The position numbers and the translations under genes are program-made. From contig NZ_JAFIDJ010000002.1 of assembly GCF_017051705.1 (NCBI RefSeq), positions 1,012,384 through 1,076,383 on the forward strand: a stretch of DNA of 64,000 bases. The letters run 5' to 3'. This document shows positions 7,835 to 16,515 of the stretch, in pieces (within the stretch, counting starts at the first letter, position 1; each line of letters opens with the position of its first letter). This stretch comes from Algoriphagus lutimaris. GTDB taxonomy: Bacteria; Bacteroidota; Bacteroidia; Cytophagales; Cyclobacteriaceae. The notes under the pieces were generated by a model. That model was not told the origin of the DNA, did not search any database, and was given only the letters and a program-made list of their open reading frames with translations.

Positions 7835-9358
7835 ATGGAATACCAAAAACTGACTGGAAAAGAACTCAAGCAAATAAAAACATTAGGTCAGCTTAAGGCT
7901 GCCGGATACCAACCCAAATCCATTAAAGAAGAACTTCGTGACAATCTGATTCAAAAAATCAAAGCCAAAGAAAATGTTTTTGAAGGAATCTGGGGATATG
8001 AGGATACGGTGATTCCAGATATAGAACGCGCCATTTTATCAAGGCACAACATCAACTTATTGGGTCTTCGTGGACAGGCGAAAACTAGGATTGCCAGAAT
8101 GATGACTCAACTATTGGATGAATATGTTCCGGTGGTTTTTGGATCTGAATTGAATGATGATCCAATGGCACCCTTGAGTACCTATGCAAAAGAGAAAATT
8201 GAAGAAAAGGGTGAAGATACACCTGTTGCTTGGTGGCATCGAGATGATCGATATACCGAGAAATTGGCTACACCCGATGTGTCGGTGGCAGATTTGATTG
8301 GAGATGTAGATCCCATCAAAGCAGCAACTATGAAATTGAGCTACAATGATGAACGTGTCATTCATTATGGGTTGGTGCCTCGCTCCCATCGCTCCATTTT
8401 TGTGATCAATGAATTACCGGATTTACAGGCAAGAATTCAGGTAGCCTTGTTCAATATTTTACAGGAAGGTGACATTCAAATTCGTGGTTTCAAATTGAGA
8501 TTGCCTTTGGATATCCAGTTTGTCTTTACCGCAAATCCCGAGGACTATACCAACCGAGGAAGTATTGTCACTCCTTTAAAAGACCGGATTGAAAGTCAGA
8601 TCATTACCCATTATCCGAAGTCTATTGAAATAGGTAGAAGAATCACTTCTCAAGAAGCGAATCTGAAAGGAAAGCCAATAGAGCATATTTTTGTGCCGGA
8701 ATTGATGAAAGATTTGATCGAACAGATTGCCATCGAGGCTCGTGCATCTGAATATGTAGATGAGAAAAGTGGAGTTTCTGCAAGATTGACCATTTCTGCT
8801 TATGAAAACCTGATTTCTGCAGCAGAACGGAGAATGTATATGAATGGTGAATCCAATACCATGGTTCGAATTGCCGATTTGATTGGAGTAATACCAGCCA
8901 TTACGGGTAAAGTGGAGTTGGTGTATGAAGGAGAACAGGAAGGTGCTGGAATTGTAGCGTATAGTTTGATTGGAAAAGCAATCCGTTCGCAGTTTGTGAA
9001 TTACTTCCCTTCTCCAGAACAAAAGAAAAAGTCCAAAGAAGGAAATCCATATGTCATCCCGCTGGCTTGGTTTGGAGAGGGAAATGAACTGGATATTTTG
9101 GCTTCTCAACCCGACAAAGATTATAAGACCGCATTACAATCTGTTCCGGGATTGGAAGAAGTGGTTACTGGAATGGTGAAAAATTTGCCCGAAAAAGAAA
9201 AGGAATTCTTTATGGAATTTGCATTGCATGGACTGGCAGAATATTCTCAATTGAGTAAAAAAATGCTGGATACCGGTTTGAAATTCAAGGACCTCTTCAG
9301 TTCCATGTTTGATATGGGGCCTGGGGATCCCGACGATTTCGAGGAGGATGATTTATAG
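7835..9358 (+). CDS. MoxR/Mg-chelatase-like AAA+ ATPase
   Basis: The 507-aa protein has a MoxR-type P-loop GLRGQAKT (77-84), a Walker B-like strand IFVINE (188-193) in which Asn replaces the usual Asp before Glu, and the sensor segment FTANPEDYTNRG followed by the arginine-rich PLKDRIESQ. The C-terminal 200 residues form the lid plus an acidic tail ending in DPDDFEEDDL. It resembles the ChlI/MoxR group often annotated as sigma-54-interacting or Mg-chelatase ATPase. Encoded 5 bp after the VWA gene, it should power that protein as a chaperone-like complex in the cytoplasm. Confidence 0.88.
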   Translation: MEYQKLTGKELKQIKTLGQLKAAGYQPKSIKEELRDNLIQKIKAKENVFEGIWGYEDTVIPDIERAILSRHNINLLGLRGQAKTRIARMMTQLLDEYVPVVFGSELNDDPMAPLSTYAKEKIEEKGEDTPVAWWHRDDRYTEKLATPDVSVADLIGDVDPIKAATMKLSYNDERVIHYGLVPRSHRSIFVINELPDLQARIQVALFNILQEGDIQIRGFKLRLPLDIQFVFTANPEDYTNRGSIVTPLKDRIESQIITHYPKSIEIGRRITSQEANLKGKPIEHIFVPELMKDLIEQIAIEARASEYVDEKSGVSARLTISAYENLISAAERRMYMNGESNTMVRIADLIGVIPAITGKVELVYEGEQEGAGIVAYSLIGKAIRSQFVNYFPSPEQKKKSKEGNPYVIPLAWFGEGNELDILASQPDKDYKTALQSVPGLEEVVTGMVKNLPEKEKEFFMEFALHGLAEYSQLSKKMLDTGLKFKDLFSSMFDMGPGDPDDFEEDDL

Positions 9359-9362
9359 TTGA

Positions 9363-9460
9363 TTTCCCGCAGATAAACGCAGATAAAAATCGCAGATATT
9401 CGCTGAATGTTTCTAATCAGCTTTTTTTTGCGAAAATAATTAGCGAAAATCTGCGGGAAA
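9363..9460. repeat. Long imperfect inverted repeat with repeated CGCAGAT
   Basis: TTTCCCGCAGAT (9363-9374) is perfectly inverted as ATCTGCGGGAAA (9449-9460). The left part repeats CGCAGAT three times at about 11-13 bp spacing, and TTCGC and GCGAA make inner arms. It fills the space between the convergent AAA+ and DUF1304 genes, where it could act as a bidirectional terminator or be an intergenic repeat element. Confidence 0.6.
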
Positions 9461-9471
9461 ACCCTTTCCTT

Positions 9472-9837
9472 TCACCATTTCAAATGAAGTAAAATTAACG
9501 CTACCAAGGCCGGTAACCCCTGTATCCAAAAGATTTTTTTGCTTGCAGTCAAGGCTCCATAAATTCCCGCTATTAACACACAGCTCAAGAAGAAAATTGC
9601 GATATAAAATGACCAATGTGGATCTTTGATCAGTAAAGACCAAATGAGTCCTGCTACTAAAAACCCATTGTACAAACCCTGATTAGCCGCTAATACTTTG
9701 GTTTTAGGAAATACTTCGGGGGGTATTTGCTTAAATGTCTTGCGACCGATGGTATCCCAAGCGAACATTTCAAAGTACAAAAAGTAGAGATGCAGCGCTG
9801 CAATTAATCCAATTAGGATGTCTGTAAGAAGTGCCAT
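9472..9837 (-). CDS. DUF1304 family membrane protein
   Basis: The protein is about 121 aa from the ATG at 9837; an in-frame TTG at 9858 would add seven residues but is unlikely. It has four predicted transmembrane helices. DUF1304 marks include HLYFLYFEMFAW near the N-terminus, then the segment TKVLAANQGLYNGFLVAGLIW and ALTASKKIFWIQGLPALVAL. Members are small inner-membrane proteins of unknown function. It converges on the AAA+ gene across the 9363-9460 inverted repeat and looks monocistronic. Confidence 0.85.
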   Translation of the reverse strand: MALLTDILIGLIAALHLYFLYFEMFAWDTIGRKTFKQIPPEVFPKTKVLAANQGLYNGFLVAGLIWSLLIKDPHWSFYIAIFFLSCVLIAGIYGALTASKKIFWIQGLPALVALILLHLKW

Positions 9838-10030
9838 GGAGTTGAAGTTTGGATTCAAATTACCTCTTTGTGATCAATAATTGAATAGGGATCTTCAGTG
9901 AATTAGAGTTTAGCCAGTTTAGGAAAAATATTCTTCGTCCGTGGTTTTTTGATCCATTTTCCTGGCAATCAACACCAAGAAATAAAGCAACGTTGAATTC
10001 CGTGGAAAATGGTAAGATGTATAGTTCTTA

Positions 10031-10369
10031 TTAAATCTCCTCCAAAATAGATTCTCCTTTTGATCTGTCTCCCGAAGTCCATTGCCAGGATTCGTGGAGA
10101 CGGATTTTTCCATTTTCCAGAAACTCAGGAACAGATTTGCAAAATCCAGTCATCAGCTCTCCTAAAATGTTGATTTGATGATACCGCATATCAATTTCTC
10201 CGGCATCGTTTACAATTCCGATCAAATGTCCTTTTATAATTTTTCCACCAGAATAGTCACAGGAAAGAATTTTTCCTTCTTGCTTGTAGTGAAAAAGGGT
10301 TTCTTCAGAAGTTTCCCCGTTCTCTGTATTGCTGATGGGGCGAAAAGATTTGCCATCGTAATTCATCAT
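10031..10369 (-). CDS. Small conserved protein sometimes labelled N-acetylglutamate synthase
   Basis: The 112-aa product begins MMNYDGKSFRPISNTENGE and runs as alternating beta strands (TLFHYKQ, ILSCDYSGG, IIKGHLIGIV, EIDMRYHQIN) that suggest a small barrel. Close relatives are often annotated as n-acetylglutamate synthase, but no acetyltransferase motif is visible and I regard that name as unsupported. The start overlaps the hflX stop by 4 bases, so it is probably translated from the hflX mRNA. Confidence 0.65.
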   Translation of the reverse strand: MMNYDGKSFRPISNTENGETSEETLFHYKQEGKILSCDYSGGKIIKGHLIGIVNDAGEIDMRYHQINILGELMTGFCKSVPEFLENGKIRLHESWQWTSGDRSKGESILEEI

Positions 10370-11640
10370 TGAGAGGAATTATCGGTTTCCTTCATTTCCC
10401 AATCCACTATTTCATTTTCAAGGTAATGTGGGTAAATTTTTCGATGGGCTTTCTTCACCTCAGTAACTAATGATTCTCGGAATTCCTCCACATGAAGTCC
10501 AGAGGCGGCGGCCATAAATACAGGCTTGATACCTGTTTTTTTCTCATAGGCATCAGACAAAGAAGGAAAATCCAAGTAATTAGCTTCTTCCAATTCCAGT
10601 TCACTCATATTCATGATGCCTTCCTCATCGGGCATGGTTTCTACCAAATCAATTTTGTTGAATACCAACAGAATGGGCTTGTCTCCAGCATTGATTTCTC
10701 TTAGAGTTTCAGTCACAACATTGATATGATCTTCAAAATTGGGATGAGAAATATCGACTACGTGGACCAATAAATCAGCCTCCCGGATTTCATCCAAGGT
10801 AGACTTGAAGGACTCAATCAAGTGAGTAGGCAGTTTTCGGATAAAACCTACCGTATCTGATAAAAGGAATGGAATATTATCCAAAACCACTTTTCTGACG
10901 GTGGAGTCCACGGTCGCAAAAAGCTTGTTTTCTGCAAGAATATCAGTTTTGGTTATCAGGTTCATCAAGGTACTTTTTCCCACGTTGGTATATCCAACCA
11001 AAGCAACCCTTACAATGCCTTTTCTACCTTTTCGTTGGGTAATCCCTTGCTTTTCAATATCCCTGAGTTTTGATTTCAGCAAGGTGATTTTATTCCGAAT
11101 GTCTCTTTTATCTGTTTCAATCTCTTTCTCACCCGAACCACCACGAGTACTGGTTCCCCCTCTTTGACGCTCCAAGTGCGTCCACATTCGGGTCAAGCGT
11201 GGAAGTAAATATTGGAAACGAGCCAGCTCAACTTGGGTCTTTGCTTGGGCTGTTTGGGCTCTGTTTAGAAATATATCGAGGATTAATAAGGAGCGATCAT
11301 AGATTTTTACTTTCAGCTCATTTTCCAAATTCCGCATTTGGGAAGGGGAAAGATCGTCGTCGAATATGACCATGTCCACTTCAAAATGCTCTACGTATGA
11401 TTGTATTTCTTCCAGTTTTCCTGACCCTATAAATGTGCGGATATCAGGCTTTTCCATTTTTTGGGTAAAGCGATAAACTGTTTTGGCTCCCAAGGTTTCT
11501 GTAAGAAATGCCAGTTCATCCAAATGCTCTTCAGTTTCCCGCTCGGTTTCCCCTTGGCGGATGATCGTTACCAATACTGCTGTATCCACTTTTGGAGCGG
11601 TATCGTGTAATTTTTGAAGTTTTCTTGAAAATTTACCCAT
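10366..11640 (-). CDS. hflX: GTPase HflX
   Basis: HflX is a ribosome-associated GTPase that splits stalled or heat-damaged 70S ribosomes. The 424-aa protein has the HflX N-terminal domain (VYRFTQKMEKPDIRTFIGSG), the Gly-rich linker RQRGGTSTRGGSGEKEIETD, and a G domain with G1 GYTNVGKST, G3 DTVGFIRKLP and G4 NKID. All motifs are present and the length is normal. Downstream, the 112-aa gene overlaps its stop by 4 bases. No promoter box could be assigned with confidence upstream of 11640. Confidence 0.96.
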   Translation of the reverse strand: MGKFSRKLQKLHDTAPKVDTAVLVTIIRQGETERETEEHLDELAFLTETLGAKTVYRFTQKMEKPDIRTFIGSGKLEEIQSYVEHFEVDMVIFDDDLSPSQMRNLENELKVKIYDRSLLILDIFLNRAQTAQAKTQVELARFQYLLPRLTRMWTHLERQRGGTSTRGGSGEKEIETDKRDIRNKITLLKSKLRDIEKQGITQRKGRKGIVRVALVGYTNVGKSTLMNLITKTDILAENKLFATVDSTVRKVVLDNIPFLLSDTVGFIRKLPTHLIESFKSTLDEIREADLLVHVVDISHPNFEDHINVVTETLREINAGDKPILLVFNKIDLVETMPDEEGIMNMSELELEEANYLDFPSLSDAYEKKTGIKPVFMAAASGLHVEEFRESLVTEVKKAHRKIYPHYLENEIVDWEMKETDNSSQ

Positions 11641-11843
11641 GAGATTCTGTTATATGCTACTAAAAAGCATTTGAGGTAGATTAAGTTTCATTTTATCAAA
11701 TTCTCTCCTCTAAACTTAGAATTATACTCTATGCTTTTTATTATTCTGCAAAGTTCGGGATATTTCCTTAGAATTGATTAGGATACTCCGTATTGGCATG
11801 GTTATTTTACCATTTAATTAATTGCCGTATACGTACATCACCC

Positions 11844-12398
11844 ATGGCTGAGATTTGTAAAACCAGTTTACCTGGTGTCTTAGAAATATTTCCTAAGGTT
11901 TTTAAGGATCAAAGAGGTTATTTCTTTGAATCATTCAGGGCAGACTGGTTAGAAAAAGAGAATGTTTTTGAAACTTGGGTACAGGATAATCAGTCTTATT
12001 CTCAGAAAGGAACGGTAAGAGGATTACACTTTCAAAAGGAGCCATTTGCACAAGCAAAACTAGTTCGGGTAATTCAAGGAAAGGTATTGGATGTGGTCGT
12101 GGACTTGAGGAGGGATTCCGAAACATTCGGGTCCTATTATTCTACTATTATGGACACTGAAAAGCATAATCTTTTGTATGTTCCAAGAGGATTTGCACAT
12201 GGATTTTCAGTATTGGAAGATGCGATTTTTGTTTATAAGTGTTCCAATTATTACGATAAGGAAAGTGAAGGGGGTATTCTATGGAATGACCCAAGCCTTC
12301 AGATTGATTGGATGGTGAATGATCCGATCATATCTGAAAAAGATACACAGTGGCAAAGTTTAGAGGAATTCAAAGTAACTAGCGAAGGAGGATTGTAA
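11844..12398 (+). CDS. rfbC: dTDP-4-dehydrorhamnose 3,5-epimerase
   Basis: RfbC/RmlC epimerises dTDP-4-keto-6-deoxyglucose in dTDP-L-rhamnose synthesis. I start it at the ATG at 11844 (184 aa, the family norm); a 17-residue upstream extension from 11793 is not conserved-looking. The cupin fold shows PRG-type motifs: DQRGYFFESF, DNQSYSQKGTVRGLHFQ with the catalytic His, GKVLDVVVDLR, and VPRGFAHGFSVLED. rfbA, rfbB and rfbD are absent from the window, so the rest of the pathway must be encoded elsewhere. The stop overlaps the next start (TAATG), showing coupling. Confidence 0.94.
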   Translation: MAEICKTSLPGVLEIFPKVFKDQRGYFFESFRADWLEKENVFETWVQDNQSYSQKGTVRGLHFQKEPFAQAKLVRVIQGKVLDVVVDLRRDSETFGSYYSTIMDTEKHNLLYVPRGFAHGFSVLEDAIFVYKCSNYYDKESEGGILWNDPSLQIDWMVNDPIISEKDTQWQSLEEFKVTSEGGL

Positions 12399-13144
12399 TG
12401 GGAATTTTTGATTTATTCAAAAAAAAGGAAGTAGTAGTTGAAGATTTGGACTTGAGTTGGATGCAAGTGGATATGCATTCCCACCTGATTCCTGGAATAG
12501 ATGATGGCTCTAAATCTATGGAAGAGTCCTTGGGACTGATCAAACGCTTATCAGATTTTGGACTTAGGAAGATCATTACCACTCCCCATATCATGTCCGA
12601 ATACTATCGAAATACGCCCGAAATAATAAATATGGGCCTTCAGGATGTTCGTCGAGCAGTAAAAAATGAGGGGATAGAAATCGAAATTGAGGCTGCAGCT
12701 GAATATTACATGGATGAGATATTCTTGGAGAAGGTAAAGTCCGGAGAGGAATTATTAACCTTTGGGCCTAATCATATTTTGGTAGAGACGGGATTTATCA
12801 ATAAGCCTCAAATGCTTTTGGAAACTTTCTTCCAATTAGAAATGGCCGGTTATAAACCAATTTTTGCCCATCCTGAGCGTTATCAATATTTAATTTCTGA
12901 TAAAAAACTTCTGGAAGACCTGGTAGATAGACAAATCAGTTTTCAAGTAAACCTTCTTTCTTTAACTGGGTTTTATTCCAAGCAAGTAAAAGATTTTGCG
13001 GAAATGCTATTGGAGCGAAACTTGATTAAATTTTTTGGGACGGACTGCCATAACCCAAGGTATCTAGACATGTTGGAGACCTTGACAAGGTCAAAGTCCT
13101 ATCAAAAGATCAAGGAAATAGAAATTCTCAATTCAAGCCTTTAA
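12398..13144 (+). CDS. CpsB/YwqE-type PHP-family tyrosine phosphatase
   Basis: The 248-aa cytoplasmic enzyme belongs to the metal-dependent PHP phosphatases that dephosphorylate tyrosine kinases controlling polysaccharide export. Metal ligands are visible in DMHSHLIPGIDDG (His27, His29), TTPHIM, the later AHPERYQY, and the C-terminal GTDCHN. The start overlaps the rfbC stop by one base, and it is followed after 9 bp by an epimerase, so the three form a sugar and surface-polymer operon. No BY-kinase or Wza-like gene lies in the window. Confidence 0.9.
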   Translation: MGIFDLFKKKEVVVEDLDLSWMQVDMHSHLIPGIDDGSKSMEESLGLIKRLSDFGLRKIITTPHIMSEYYRNTPEIINMGLQDVRRAVKNEGIEIEIEAAAEYYMDEIFLEKVKSGEELLTFGPNHILVETGFINKPQMLLETFFQLEMAGYKPIFAHPERYQYLISDKKLLEDLVDRQISFQVNLLSLTGFYSKQVKDFAEMLLERNLIKFFGTDCHNPRYLDMLETLTRSKSYQKIKEIEILNSSL

Positions 13145-13153
13145 TCTATACAA

Positions 13154-14107
13154 GTGAAAATTTTTATCACTGGAATCACAGGTCTTTTAGGTAGCTATGT
13201 AGCCAAAGAGTTTGCCTCTTTGGGAGAAATACATGGTTTCAAAAGAAAGAGCTCTTCTACTCGACTATTGGATGGGATTAATTTTCCTATTCATTGGCAT
13301 GAAGGCACTCTTTCAGACGTAGGGTCCATTGATGATGCAATTCAAGATATGGATTTGGTAATTCACTGTGCAGGGAAGGTCTCTTTTCTTCCAGGGGATG
13401 AGGAAGAACTGTTTGAAGTAAATGTTCGAGGTACTTCCAATTTGGTGAATTGCATGTTGAATGCTGGAGTCAAGAAACTAATTCATGTAAGCTCTGTGTC
13501 TGCATTGGGTAGAAATCCAGAATTAAGCGTAATTGATGAGGAGCATAAGTGGGTGGATTCACCTCTGAACACTAAATATGGCACCTCCAAATACCTTGGT
13601 GAATTAGAAGCCTGGAGGGGAGAACAGGAAGGGCTGGAATTGATTGTGGTAAACCCTTCTATCCTTTTAGGGAAAATAAGCGATGACAGAAGCAGTACCT
13701 CCATTTATTCTCATGTCTTAGGAAATTCGAGCTACTATCCTGTGGGTAGTATTAATTATCTGGACGTTAGAGATGCTTCGAAAATCATAAGGGAGCTTTA
13801 TGAAAAGGCTTGTTGGGGAGGTCGATTTATTCTCAACAAAGAGACAATTAAATACCAGGAGTTTTTCGAAAAGATGGCGAAAGCATTTGGTAAAAAGGTT
13901 CCAACTAAACCTGTTTCTAATACCTTATTGAAGATAGGATTATTTTTCCTGGGCATAGCTCGAATGGTAGGGTTGAGTAAAAACCCGCTGAATAAGCAAA
14001 CAGCAATGATTTCCCAACAGGACATTACTTTCAAAAATGATAAAATAGAAAAGCTCCTTCATTTTAACTATACTCCGATCGAGGAGACCTTTTTGTGGGC
14101 GAAATAA
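13154..14107 (+). CDS. NAD-dependent epimerase/dehydratase (extended SDR)
   Basis: This 317-aa extended short-chain dehydrogenase starts with GTG. The Rossmann motif GITGLLG is at residues 7-13, an AGKVSF segment follows the NAD-binding strand, and the catalytic YGTSK is at 142-146. The C-terminal part has a hydrophobic stretch (LLKIGLFFLGIARMVGL) typical of the dihydroflavonol reductase/3-beta-HSD-like branch. The substrate cannot be assigned: a sugar nucleotide would suit its place after rfbC and the CpsB-like phosphatase, but the sequence itself looks closer to flavonol- or sterol-type reductases. Confidence 0.85.
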   Translation: MKIFITGITGLLGSYVAKEFASLGEIHGFKRKSSSTRLLDGINFPIHWHEGTLSDVGSIDDAIQDMDLVIHCAGKVSFLPGDEEELFEVNVRGTSNLVNCMLNAGVKKLIHVSSVSALGRNPELSVIDEEHKWVDSPLNTKYGTSKYLGELEAWRGEQEGLELIVVNPSILLGKISDDRSSTSIYSHVLGNSSYYPVGSINYLDVRDASKIIRELYEKACWGGRFILNKETIKYQEFFEKMAKAFGKKVPTKPVSNTLLKIGLFFLGIARMVGLSKNPLNKQTAMISQQDITFKNDKIEKLLHFNYTPIEETFLWAK

Positions 14108-14250
14108 ACTTATTTTTTGAAGCGATCGTTTGCTTCTTAGACGGTCGGAATCTTTTCGGAATTATTTCTAGATTTTGACATAAAAATTAACAAATTGAGA
14201 TTTTGAGAGAACAATTTATTTGGTATCTTAAATAAACTTAACTCATCTTA

Positions 14251-15666
14251 ATGACAGGAGATCACGATCACGAGTGGGAAAATGACAAAAAGCTGGTAGA
14301 ACGGTTTGAAAATTCCCTGAAATCCAATTTGGAATTGTATTTTGAAGAGGAGGAATTAGAGGATATTATCCGATATTATTTTGATCAGCAAAAGTTCCTT
14401 AAAGCCTTGAGGGCTAGTGAGTTTTCTTTGGAAAAATTTCCCTACTCTGTTGAAATAAAGCTTTTAAAGGCGCAATGCTTGATTTTCAATGATGAATTGG
14501 AAGAAGGCTTGAGCATATTGGAAAATATCAACAATATTTCCCCTAACAACGAGGATATCCTGCTAGCCTTAGCCAATGCTCATATTTTGGCAGGAAGCCC
14601 CCAATACGGTATAGAATTATTGGAGAATTTTCTACCCTTGGCAGAAGATAAAGCTGAGGTTTATTATTCACTGGGAAATCTATACAGAGCGACTAGTGAC
14701 AATAAAAAAGCTTCTTACTATTTCAAGGAAGCTGTAAAGCACCGAATCAATCATGAAGACGCTCTTTTCCAGTTGGCAATGATCACGGAAGAGGAAGGGT
14801 CTTTTGATGAGATTCTTCAGTTTTACCAAGAGTTTATAGATCAAGATCCGTATAGTGCAGGTGCTTGGTATAATTTAGGTGTGGTTTACAATAGACTCGG
14901 AAGATTTGAGGAAGCCATCAAAGCCTATGACTACGCCATCATTATCGATGATTCCTTTGCTTCTGCATATTTTAATTTGGGTAATGCCTTAATGAATACA
15001 GAGCAATATGAACTTGCTTTGGAGGCATATCAAAATACCATCAATTGTGAAGGAGCCAATGCGGAGAATTGTTGCTATATGGGTGCTGCCTATGAAAAGT
15101 TGGGAAATATTGAAGGGGCCTTTAAATATTTCAAAAAAGCAGCAAAGTTAGATGAGGAGTATGACGACGCCTGGTTTGGGCTTGGCATGTGTATGTTAAA
15201 AAAAGAGAAATTTTTTGAAGCGATTCACTACTTCAAGAAAGCGCTCAATTTGAATAAACAAAGTCCAAATTATTGGGTAGGTCTGGCAGATGCAGAGTTT
15301 AACCTAGGGAATTTACAAGCCAGTTCTGAGGCTTATGAAGAAGCTATCAACCTGGAACCCGGTATCTTAGAGACTTATATTAACCTATCGTTGATCTATT
15401 TTGATCAGAATAGATTTGAAGAAGCCGTGGATGTGATCAGTGAAGGAATTGACGAACTTCCTGAGGAAGCGGAGCTATATTATCGTATGGTTGTTTTTCA
15501 AATCAAACTAGCCAATTACAAAGAAGCGTTTTCATATTTGGAAAATGCATTAACTTTGGCCTACGATAGGCACGTGGTCTTGTACGAATTAATGCCAGAG
15601 CTGGAAAAGCAAAAGGCAATGTCCAAGATCATCGCCCAGTATCGGGAAGAAAATCCTGAGACATAA
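14251..15666 (+). CDS. Tetratricopeptide repeat protein
   Basis: The 471-aa acidic protein lacks a signal peptide and consists almost wholly of TPR units (about eleven). Clear examples are AWYNLGVVYNRLGRFEEAIK, ASAYFNLGNALMNTEQYELA and DAWFGLGMCMLKKEKFFEAI. Such scaffolds bind partner proteins in the cytoplasm; no enzymatic domain is attached. The phosphosulfolactate synthase-like gene follows after 18 bp and is probably in the same transcript. The 143 bp upstream is AT-rich with no clear -7 box. Confidence 0.88.
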   Translation: MTGDHDHEWENDKKLVERFENSLKSNLELYFEEEELEDIIRYYFDQQKFLKALRASEFSLEKFPYSVEIKLLKAQCLIFNDELEEGLSILENINNISPNNEDILLALANAHILAGSPQYGIELLENFLPLAEDKAEVYYSLGNLYRATSDNKKASYYFKEAVKHRINHEDALFQLAMITEEEGSFDEILQFYQEFIDQDPYSAGAWYNLGVVYNRLGRFEEAIKAYDYAIIIDDSFASAYFNLGNALMNTEQYELALEAYQNTINCEGANAENCCYMGAAYEKLGNIEGAFKYFKKAAKLDEEYDDAWFGLGMCMLKKEKFFEAIHYFKKALNLNKQSPNYWVGLADAEFNLGNLQASSEAYEEAINLEPGILETYINLSLIYFDQNRFEEAVDVISEGIDELPEEAELYYRMVVFQIKLANYKEAFSYLENALTLAYDRHVVLYELMPELEKQKAMSKIIAQYREENPET

Positions 15667-15684
15667 CATATTAAAACCTAGCCA

Positions 15685-16455
15685 ATGAATTATGAGCTGA
15701 AGAACATCCCTGTACGTACTGAAAAGCCACGTACCACGGGATTTACTATGGCCATGGACAAAGGTCTGAGCCTAAGAGCAACAGAGGATTTTGTCGATAG
15801 CTGTTCCGATTTTGTTGACATCGTCAAACTAGGATGGGCAACGTCCTATGTGACTAAAAATCTTTCTGAAAAAATTGCTGTTTATCGAGAAGCAGGTATT
15901 CCGGTTTATTTAGGAGGTACTCTATTTGAAGCATTTATCGTAAGGGGTCAATTCGATGATTACCGAAGAGTGTTGGATAAATATGGATTGGAGTATTGTG
16001 AGGTTTCCGATGGTTCCATCTCCTTAAACCATGATAGAAAATGTGAATACATTTCCACCCTAGCAAAGGATGTGACAGTATTATCAGAAGTTGGTTCAAA
16101 AGATGCCGCCAAGATCATTCCGCCATATAAGTGGATTGAACAAATGCAGACTGAACTGGATGCAGGTGCTTGGAAAGTAATCGGTGAAGCAAGAGAAGGA
16201 GGAAATGTTGGTTTGTTCAGAGATTCCGGTGAAGTTAGACAAGGGTTGGTAGAGGAGATTTTAACTCAAATTCCGGAAGAGAGAATCATCTGGGAAGCTC
16301 CGATCAAGGCACAGCAAGTTTGGTTTATCAAGCTTTTGGGCACCAATGTCAATCTTGGAAATATCAGTCCCACTGAAGTGATTCCATTGGAAACAATCCG
16401 CCTTGGGTTGAGGGGAGATACCTTCGATCATTTTATAGGAGAAATTAAATTATAA
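15685..16455 (+). CDS. Phosphosulfolactate synthase-like protein (ComA family)
   Basis: The 256-aa TIM-barrel protein matches the ComA/YitD family, which adds sulfite to phosphoenolpyruvate to form (2R)-phospho-3-sulfolactate. That is the first step of coenzyme M synthesis in methanogens and of spore sulfolactate in Bacillus. Family marks are DKGLSLRATEDFVD, DIVKLGWATSY, the strand VYLGGTLFEAF, EYCEVSDGSISL and ARESGN-like EAREGGNVGLF. Bacteroidota do not make coenzyme M, so its product here may be sulfolactate or a related sulfonate. comB and comC were not seen nearby. Confidence 0.88.
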   Translation: MNYELKNIPVRTEKPRTTGFTMAMDKGLSLRATEDFVDSCSDFVDIVKLGWATSYVTKNLSEKIAVYREAGIPVYLGGTLFEAFIVRGQFDDYRRVLDKYGLEYCEVSDGSISLNHDRKCEYISTLAKDVTVLSEVGSKDAAKIIPPYKWIEQMQTELDAGAWKVIGEAREGGNVGLFRDSGEVRQGLVEEILTQIPEERIIWEAPIKAQQVWFIKLLGTNVNLGNISPTEVIPLETIRLGLRGDTFDHFIGEIKL

Positions 16456-16473
16456 GTGGATCAAAACCATTAG

Positions 16474-16511
16474 AGGCTGATCGGTAATGCTTCCGGTCAG
16501 CCTTTCTTTTT
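16474..16511 (+). terminator. Rho-independent terminator after the ComA-like gene
   Basis: AGGCTGATCGG (16474-16484) pairs with CCGGTCAGCCT (16493-16503), with one G-U pair and an 8-nt loop, and runs into TTTCTTTTT. It ends only five bases before the popT ATG, so popT is either expressed by read-through or from a promoter overlapping the hairpin. Confidence 0.8.
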
Positions 16512-16515
16512 ATCT

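Noticed and set aside
8576-9109. 177-aa minus-strand frame inside the AAA+ ATPase gene
   Set aside because: It is a shadow of the real gene, with Ser/Ile/Phe-rich composition and no motifs.
9919-10113. 64-aa minus-strand frame overlapping the 112-aa gene
   Set aside because: It conflicts with the better-supported frame ending at 10031 and has no motif.
10031-10369. N-acetylglutamate synthase
   Set aside because: No acetyl-CoA-binding or kinase-like motif is present in the 112 residues; the name is an inherited label.
11793-11843. Upstream start for rfbC
   Set aside because: It would add 17 residues before the normal family N-terminus; the ATG at 11844 gives the expected 184 aa.
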